Below, piece after piece: positions 56,608 to 64,000 of a stretch of 64,000 bases of DNA (positions are counted from its first letter, which is position 1; every line of letters starts with the position of its first letter). The notes under the pieces were generated by a model that saw only the letters and a list, made by a program, of their open reading frames with translations, did no database searches and had not been told where the DNA came from. The DNA comes from Serilophus lunatus. Lineage: Eukaryota > Chordata > Aves > Passeriformes > Eurylaimidae. The translations under genes were made by a program, and so were the position numbers. The DNA is taken from contig VXBA01001181.1 of assembly GCA_013399895.1 (NCBI GenBank), positions 25,838-89,837 on the forward strand. Reading direction: 5' to 3'.

Positions 56608-57859
56608 GCAGAATGAAAATAAAAAATAAAATACTGCTTTGGCATTGCTGGAGCCTTTACAATCCACATTAATTCCTTTGTGCCAAGATCAGACAGCAAA
56701 TGCATCCCAGGTTTTACAGCTTGGTTTGGGGGCTGGTTTACTGCTAAAAATAAAGATGTTGTGTTAAAAAAAAATAGATTTCTCCTCTAGGAAGGGTCAT
56801 CCGAGGGGTAGATCAACTTGTTCCTGAGTTATCAGTGCGACAGAGAGTGGGTGGGATGCAGGGAATAAATTCCTGGGGACTGAAGGAAACGTCCTGCCCG
56901 AGAAAACGTGTCCTAATGCCGGAGGTGGGTGTGGAGGGAAGTAAATTTCCAGTCCCAAATCCGTGTGGGACCTGCAAATGGATGTAAAATATCCCTGGAG
57001 TGGAGCATCAATTTGAGAGCTGCTCTTACACCACCAGATGGAGAAATTGCATTGGGGAAAAAAAAAAAAAGCACATTCCCGGAGCTGAAGCTTCGCAAAA
57101 TGAGCTGTTAAGGGTCGACCTGGAAACTTAAACCCAGCCCCGAATTCCAGCGGCGGGATTTAAGCCCCAGATATCCCGGTGGCAATCACAGCATCCCTGT
57201 TTTCCTGAGGTGAAGCTGGTGGGATTTGCAGGGCAAGGGAGAGGGGGAGGGAACAAGCCAAGAGAGCCAGGGCAGGGATCTCCAGCTCCAGGGATTCCAG
57301 AGCTTTGCACTAGAGGGGATCGAGTTCTTCCTCTGCAGTTTCAGGAGGCAGTTTGGGAGGGAGTTGGTGCTTTTTTGTGGTGTGAAATCAAGCCTGGCTT
57401 TGCTAACATCTCGTCTAAAGGAGAATTTCGTGGCGCTGGTCGATCCCCCTGAGCCAGAACTTCTTCCACTGTTGTTCTTCCACTGGTTAATTGAAGGAAA
57501 AGTGGAGCTGATGGTGGTCTAAGTCATCATTGATTTCAGAGACAGCGAGAAAACACTGGGTTTGGTGGCTGAAACTTGAATCAGCCCGAGGGGTGGGGTG
57601 AGAATCCAAAGTCGGGATGAGCAGGTGAATAGGAGGAGGGGTGAAGCTGAAGAATTCTAATTCCGTTCCTGCTTTATTTGGGAAAGAAGCCCCTTAAAAT
57701 GCTGTGATGTCTCCCTGGAATCCTCTGGAGCAATTACAGCTGCCCCAGAGGTTCCCAAGTTAACACTTGGCCTTTTTTCCCCTCTCTTTATGACCTTCCC
57801 TTCAGTGAGACTCTAAGAACTGCTGCTTCTTACTGATTTCCTGAACAACCTGAATATTG

Positions 57860-58530
57860 GAAGTGTTTTAGCTGTGCCTTCAGAGGCCAAAAAAACACAA
57901 GGATCCACTCTCCAGTTATTTTCTGGAGTGGAGATGGAGCTTTTCACCTGTAGGTCAGGTTGGGTTTTATGTCTCTGACATGGGTGGTCACTTTTAAAGA
58001 GATTTGGGGGTTTCAGGCTTAAAGAAAAGGGCTTTTTTTAAGAAATAAAGAGCTGGAAAAGTTCTTTTCCCCTCTTTCTTTCCTTCTTTCTTGGGGAGGA
58101 GATGAAAGAGGGGGTTGTCCTTTGATCGCTGTGCTCTCTGATCTCCTGGTGAAATCCATGCAGACCCAACAAGGTCATCTCAGGGAATGGGATGTTCCCC
58201 CTTCCACCAGGTGAGAGACTCAAACCTGAGGCACAGCTCTTAAAACCGTGGGGGTTTTCCCTTCCAGTGGCCAAAAAATCCACAAGGATCAACTCCCCAG
58301 TTATTTCCTGGCGTGGAGATGGAACTTCTCATCTTTGGTTAGGTTGGGTTTTATGTCTCTCACATGGGTGGTCACTTTTAAAGAGATTTGGGTGTTTCAA
58401 GCTTAAAGAAAAGGGCTTTTTTTTCCAGGAATAAAGAGCTGAGAAAGTTCTTTTTCCCCTCTTTTTCTTTTCTTCTCTTTTTCTATGGGGGTTGTGGTCC
58501 TTTCAGCTTGTTCCTGCAGAAGCCTCACCC
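57860..58530. repeat. Two diverged tandem copies, offset about 383 bp
   Basis: Copy 1 (about 57860-58140) and copy 2 (about 58245-58530) share ggccaaaaaa, ccagttatttcctgg, ggttgggttttatgtctct, catgggtggtcacttttaaa and a CT-rich end, in the same order and strand. The copies differ by substitutions and small indels. Confidence 0.88.
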
Positions 58531-59131
58531 AGCTAAACCCCCTCCTGAAGCAGAGCTCCCAAATCCCTCCAGTGTCTTAGAGATGCTCAGGACAATACGA
58601 GGGAGATAACTGGGGCTCTCTATTATTCCAATTCCACATGGCATTTTCCAGGGCACTTCCCTCTTTTCCACACATAGACTTTTATAGTCCTAATCTCCTC
58701 TGGCCAAGCCCAGTCCATCTCCTCCGTGTGCTGAGTCCTTGGTGTCCCTCAGCCAAAAGCCAATCTGTTGAATGTCACGAGCAAAAGTGGGACAATGGAT
58801 GGGACCTGAGCACTGATCTTGTGAAACAGAGCTTTGTGCACATTTCCTAAAGATGCTCCAGGGATTTGATCTAAAATAATAGTGGTGAGGCCTCCCTGCA
58901 CTTCACTATCTTCTCCTCCCATAAAACTGCCTGTCAAGGCAGAGTTGTGTGCAGGGAGCTCACAGGACACAATGGAAATTCTTGGATTTAAGACACAATA
59001 GAAATACATGGTTGCCCTCAAAAACTGCTGGTGAGAAACTCCAGAGGTGATGGAGGGCTGGAGGAGCTGAAGGAGAGTAAAGGGGAAAAGGAAAACAAGA
59101 CATAAAAACCTTTGTAATCTGCCTTTTACAG

Positions 59132-59465
59132 AACCTTGGATGGTTTGGGTTGGAAGGGACCTTAAGGATCATCCATCCCACCCCTGCCCTGGGCAGGGAC
59201 ACCTCCCACTGTCCCAGGGATCCCAACCTGCCCTTGGACACTCCCAGGGATCCAGGGGCAGCCACAGCTTCTCTGGGAAATCCATCCCAGTCCCTCCCCA
59301 CCCTCCCAGCCAGCAATCCCTTCCCAATCTCCCTCTGGCACTGGGAAGCCATTCCCTGGGTCCTGTCCCCCCAGCCCTTGTCCCCAGTCCCTCTCCAGCT
59401 CTCCTGGAGCCCCTTCAGGCTCTGCCAGGGGCTCCAAGCTCTCCCTGGATCTTCTCTTCTCCAGG
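59132..59465 (-). mobile_element. CR1 3' fragment, young subfamily
   Basis: It begins cttggatggtttgggttgga and ends gatcttctcttctccaggat. It is nearly identical to the other three young copies. Confidence 0.88.
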
Positions 59466-60721
59466 ATGAAGGAAAAATGGAAGGGGCAATGCTGGAGGGA
59501 TACCTGGAACAGCCTATTCCTCTGTGGTGTCTCTTCCTCCCTCTCTGGGCTCTGCAGCTTTTTGGGACCATCCCTTTGCTGTCCCTCAAAACCTGACAGC
59601 CACCGTGGTGTCTCTCCTTGCCCCCATTTGTGGCTCTCAAAGTCCTCCTGCCATGTGAAAAGTCTGCCTGTGGTGCCCAAAGGAGCTCTGGGCCATTTAT
59701 TGCTCGGGAAAAAAGGGAGAGATGGAATTGAGGCAAAACTCCTTGAAGCAAAAAGCCAGTTCTGTGCTTTGGAATGAGGGCCTGTCCCTCCTACACAAGG
59801 AATTCTGCTCTCCCTCCATCCCAGGTCCAACTGCTGAGCTCTGAGTCTCAGCCACATCTTTTTCCTTTGCTGCAGAGATAGGAAGGAGCTTATGGAGAGC
59901 TCTCTCCATAGGCACTGCATTCAGAATTCCAATTTAATGAGTTTCTTTTACAGGCCTCCAAATATTCCCTGGCTCCACACTATCACACAGTGGTGTATCT
60001 TGCTGATGCCAATGCTTCCATATGGGGATTATGATTTTTTAAAATTCCATTTTAAACATCCCAGGAGACTTGATTAAGATTTCCTGTCAGAGGACAGGGA
60101 GTCTAATACAGAGGGCAAGAAAGAAACAGCAACTTTGATTTTCACCAGAACAGGGCTTGACTTTATAAATGGAACACACTCCTGGCCTCCCCCATCCCAT
60201 TTCCCCCCTCCTCATCCCATAAAACAGCCCCTGGGATCAATGCCCTGTGTGTATGAAATAAAGACTAATCATTTGATTTCTGTGGGTTTCTGTGTGATGA
60301 GTTGCTGAGCTGGGGGGAGGGACAGAACTGCACAAATCCTGCCTGGAATGGGAACATTCTGGGGTGGAAGATACCTGGATAAAGGGAGGGACACGTTCAC
60401 AGGGTTGGGGGGGTTGATAATTAATGAAAGGCTTTAACAGACATTTCCACTTTCCATTTTGTCTCTTAGTCAGAGATGGGAAAAGCAACAAGGTGGCTCC
60501 AAACCCCATCCAGGCTGGCCCTGGACACTTCCAGGGATGGGGCAGCCACAGCTGGGTGGTGGCCAGTGGTTGAGAAGGAGAGAAACCAGGGACAGGGAAC
60601 CTGGAATTCTGAGCACCCTAGGATAGTGGGAGGTGTCCCTGCCCATGGAACTGGATGAGCCCATGATGAGGCATGGCTTTGACTGGCACAGACCTTTTCC
60701 AGGGGGAAATACAACCCTGGA

Positions 60722-60850
60722 ATCCCAGAATGGTTTGGGTTGGGAGGGATCTTTGGGATCACCCAGTTCCATGGGCATGGACAACCCCCACTATCCCAGG
60801 CTGCTCCAACCTGGCCTTGGACACTTCCAGGGATGGGGCACTGGGTTCTC
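60722..60850 (-). mobile_element. CR1 3' fragment, short
   Basis: It begins cccagaatggtttgggttgg and includes ctgctccaacctggccttgg. A second, rearranged CR1 scrap lies at about 60490-60660. Confidence 0.8.
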
Positions 60851-61028
60851 CATGTTTCTGGGATCCCTTTCAGAGAGGATTCCCTGAACCAACGGGACCT
60901 GGGACAGAAATGGTGATTGTTTGAGATCCCATGATTTGTGGGGCCTGGAAGGTGTTCCCCATCCAGACCTCTGTTCCTGAGAGCCAAAGAGCAGCTTGTC
61001 CTGGAAAGATCCTGAAAGCACTGGGAGG

Positions 61029-61076
61029 GAGATTCCCACTGGGACGGAGATTCCCACTGGGACGGAGATTCCCACC
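61029..61076. repeat. 18-bp direct repeat, about 2.7 copies
   Basis: ggagattcccactgggac occurs twice followed by a partial third copy. Confidence 0.85.
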
Positions 61077-61261
61077 ATGGATGTGGCCTGGGGAGGAGGG
61101 TGTGGGAAGGAATTTGGGAAGCAGAGAGCTGGTGGATGAGGGAGGGATCCTGGTTTGCTGAGGGAGAGTGTGAGGGGCAGGGAGGTGAAACTTGGATTTG
61201 CTCAGGTTGAGGTGGGGAAATAAAACTTTTTTATTTGGCTGAACAATTGCATTTGCTTTTC

Positions 61262-61690
61262 CATAGAAATATTTAGGTTGGAAAAGGCCTTTAAAACCAT
61301 GGAGTCCAACCCTTCCCAGCCCTGCCAAGGCCACCTCTGACCGTGACCCCAAGTGCCACGTCCACGGGGATCTGCAATCCCTCCAGAGATGGGGACTCCA
61401 ACCCTCCCTGGGCAGCCAATCCCAATGTTTAACAGCCCTTTCCATGGAGAAATTCCTCCTCCTCCTCCTGTCCAACCTGAGCCTCCCCTGGCCCAGCCTG
61501 GGGCCGTTCCCTCTCCTCCTGTCCCTTGTTCCCTCTCCATCTCCCCCCTCCTGGCAGGGATTGCAGAGAATTCCAGGTGCCCCCCGAGCCTCCTTTGCTC
61601 CAGGATGAGCCCCCCCAGCTCCCTCAGCTGTTCCTGGTGTTCCAGCCCTTTCCCTGGACACACTCCAACCCCTCAATCCTTCTTTTAGCC
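61262..61690 (-). mobile_element. CR1 3' fragment, longer, older subfamily
   Basis: It begins catagaaatatttaggttgg, continues through gggcagccaatcccaatgtt, and ends with gctgttcctggtgttccagc. Confidence 0.82.
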
Positions 61691-64000
61691 AGAAAAAAAT
61701 CCCTAAAAATTCAGATCCAGAGGGGGCAGAGCTGCAGCTTTACCTTCCAAAGCAACATCTTGTCTAGAGCAGACAAAGAAAGGACAAAGAACTCAACTCT
61801 CCATGGAAGGAGATATTAAACAGCCTGAAAAATAGGAGGGAAAAAATTCCAGAGGGGAAAAAAACCCCCAATCCCAGATCTATGGTAAAAGTAGAAGCAC
61901 CAATGTTCACATCCAGCAGCTTGACCCTCACAGTCCTTCTGTTGTGGCCACAACAGAAAGAAACCCAGGCCAATTATAGAGACACAAACTCTGGGCACAA
62001 ATCCTGCCCCCACTGGATTTTGAGGTGGGAAAGGATTGATCCAGGATCCATTCCCTGCCCCAGAATCCTTCCTCCAGCTCGTGGAATCCCAAACAATGTG
62101 TTTGCATCCCAGTGGTGCTGTTGGAAGGATTTCTGGCTCGGGATAATTCCCAGAGCAATGCCCAGGGATTGTCTGGGAAAATATGAGTTATTTTTGGGCC
62201 CAAAGCAGGCAGGAACGAGCTACAAATAACAGCATAGGTGGGCTGGGAATGAGCTTTGGCCCATTTCTTGCTCTTGTGGAGTTGCTGGTATAAAATAAAT
62301 GTTGCCAGAAAACGCTGGGGGAAGTTGCAGATCTTTTTCTGGGGCTCATTCAGTGCTTTGCTCCCTGAAAATCTGGGATAAAACCTTTGGGTTTTGGAAC
62401 AAATCCACAGCACTTCCCATAAAACTGAGGCAAAGTCTTGTCTTGGCACTGTTGATGTTCCTCATCTTCAGAGGGACAAATCCAATGCCCTCCTTGTCTC
62501 CTTTTCCCTCTTCAGAGAAGGATCCTGGACTTAATTCCCAGTTTTCACTCCTTGGTGTGTCCATGCTCAGCCCTGTGGGTGACTCCTGATGTCCACAATG
62601 TTGATCCTCACAGGCCAGGGATGGAATCCTGAGCCCAAAAACTGGCAAACAGAAGCTCCAGGTAAAGGATTCGATTTAATTTTAAATTTCGTTTAAAATT
62701 TAATGTGATTTAATTTAAAATTTCCCTCCAGGTTTTTGTCTGAAGAGCTGGAAAAATATTTGTGTCTTCTCAACAATGGTACATTTTGGGCTCTCTAAGG
62801 ACAACTTGGAAATTATTTAAATGGAATGAGTTGTCAACACCTGGGTGAAAAAAAAAAACCCTCTTAGGAGGTTCTGAGACCTCATGTCCTCTGGTTATTT
62901 GAAATAATGACTCATAAATGGCTTTGATTGCCACAGAATTGTCATGTGCCAGCTTTGGAGATGAGAAAAATTGCCCATCTCTGGCATTTATGGAGCTGTT
63001 CCTGTGTGGAAAAGCTTTATTTGCACTTTCAGGGTGTTGTTTGCTTTGTTATGAAGAAAAAGCTGCTGAGACTCTTTTTAACTTTGCTGTGAAAGAGATG
63101 GAAAAAATAAATTCCTGGTTCCCATCCCTACACAGATGGGACAGAACAGGAATAACCTGTTCCCAGGGGCTACAAAATACAGAGAAAATGTCCATTTGCC
63201 AAAAATCAAAAGCAGGGGATGAATAAATGGGGGGGTTTGGAGTTGGTGGCACATCTGAGTTAACAGGTGGCTTTTATCTAAATCACCAGGTAAATCTCAT
63301 TAAATGGGGCTAAAATCATCTCTAAACCCATTAATATATTTTGATTTAATTCACATACTTGATCAATAATTCTGAAATGATTCCAAAACCTGGATGTTAA
63401 TTAAAGATGAAGCTTCAGCTCAAGGACTGAGTGGAAGCCAAGGCTGGAATTAAAGGTTCTTTTCTCTCCTTGAGGGTTCCAGACTTGACTTAGAGCTCCT
63501 GCATTTACCAAAGGCAAGGGGTTTAATCCCAAATTGCTCCCCCAAGCTTTCAGAAGGTGAACTTTGGATTTGCCCCAGGAAGCCCCTGTCCCCCTGCTCC
63601 CTGAAAAAGCTTCTTCCCTGTCCAAAAAGCTGGAATTGATGTCTTGAATTCATTTGTTTTGTGATTTGAGGGACACATTCCCCAAGAAAAAGCCTCAAAG
63701 GGAAGCAGCTTCCTGTGCAAATGAAGGGAGGGAGGAAAAATATCTGCCCTGAGCCTCTCAGACAGCAGAGACTGTGCCCTGAGGACTCCAAAAAATTCAA
63801 CCAGGCACAAGATCTGGCAAACAGAAAGGATATGTGACTTATATAAGCACTGGCCTGCTGTTTGATGAGATAAAATAAACTGTAAATTCACAATAAAACT
63901 GGGACCTAATGGTTTGGACACTGGAATTCTGAGGGGAAAACCTGCTTGGAAGGAGTTTTATTTTCATTTTCAGACTGACAAGTTCATTGTGGAGGGGGGG

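Larger units (their letters stand above)
54581..64000. other. Region downstream of TMIE: presumed 3' UTR and non-coding sequence
   Basis: No conserved exon was recognised on either strand. Contents are possible 3' UTR up to about 56.6 kb, a tandem duplication at 57.86-58.53 kb, CR1 fragments at 59.1, 60.7 and 61.3 kb, and AT-rich sequence near 62.7 kb. I looked for serine-protease, MYL3 or PTH1R exons, which follow TMIE in mammals, and saw none. Confidence 0.6.

Noticed and set aside
54581..64000. Possible downstream neighbour gene (serine protease, MYL3 or PTH1R as in mammals)
   Set aside because: No conserved exon motif such as a trypsin-type GDSGGP or EF-hand loop was found on either strand.

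Overview
This is eukaryotic nuclear DNA, almost certainly from a bird. The evidence is two split vertebrate genes with canonical GT-AG introns, about three dozen fragments of CR1-type non-LTR retrotransposons (3' ends reading like ...CCTTCCAACCCAAACCATTC), and many GC-rich minisatellites. I cannot name the species. No operon, phage, CRISPR array or bacterial gene is present, and most long open frames here are repeats or antisense shadows.

Layout. (1) 1076-9208, minus strand: nine exons covering the first ~373 codons of ALS2CL (ALS2 C-terminal-like, a RAB5-linked relative of alsin). The N-terminal helical region, a PH-like region and the start of the first MORN repeat are present. The remaining MORN repeats and the VPS9 domain lie beyond base 1. 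(2) 9209-31239: about 22 kb between the two start codons, with no recognisable coding gene. It holds CR1 fragments, a 25-bp minisatellite (19.0-19.5 kb), a ~133-186 bp tandem repeat (20.0-20.7 kb), a 50-bp array (25.25-25.5 kb) and a CpG-richer patch (26.85-27.66 kb). (3) 31240-54580, plus strand: all four coding exons of TMIE (transmembrane inner ear), an accessory subunit of the hair-cell mechanotransduction channel. The exon phases join to a 247-codon frame. Its introns hold five minisatellites, an 800-bp A/T-rich tract, an assembly gap base (n at 37902) and a perfect 577-bp inverted repeat with one arm touching that gap. (4) 54581-64000: presumed TMIE 3' UTR, then non-coding sequence with CR1 fragments and a ~383-bp tandem duplication. 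No further gene was recognised.

The genes are head to head (ALS2CL minus, TMIE plus), which as I recall is also the mammalian arrangement. Nothing suggests that their products work together.

I did not find a new biological system. The observations most worth a second look are: a TMIE cytosolic tail made of a long Lys/Gly/Glu-rich tract with ten consecutive X-X-Lys triplets, nine of them starting with Gly; the gap-associated perfect inverted repeat (probably an assembly artefact); the minisatellites crowding the TMIE exons; and the blockwise orientation of CR1 copies, all antisense within ALS2CL. Exon boundaries were placed by eye from splice sites, reading phase and remembered family sequences. 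CR1 limits are approximate.
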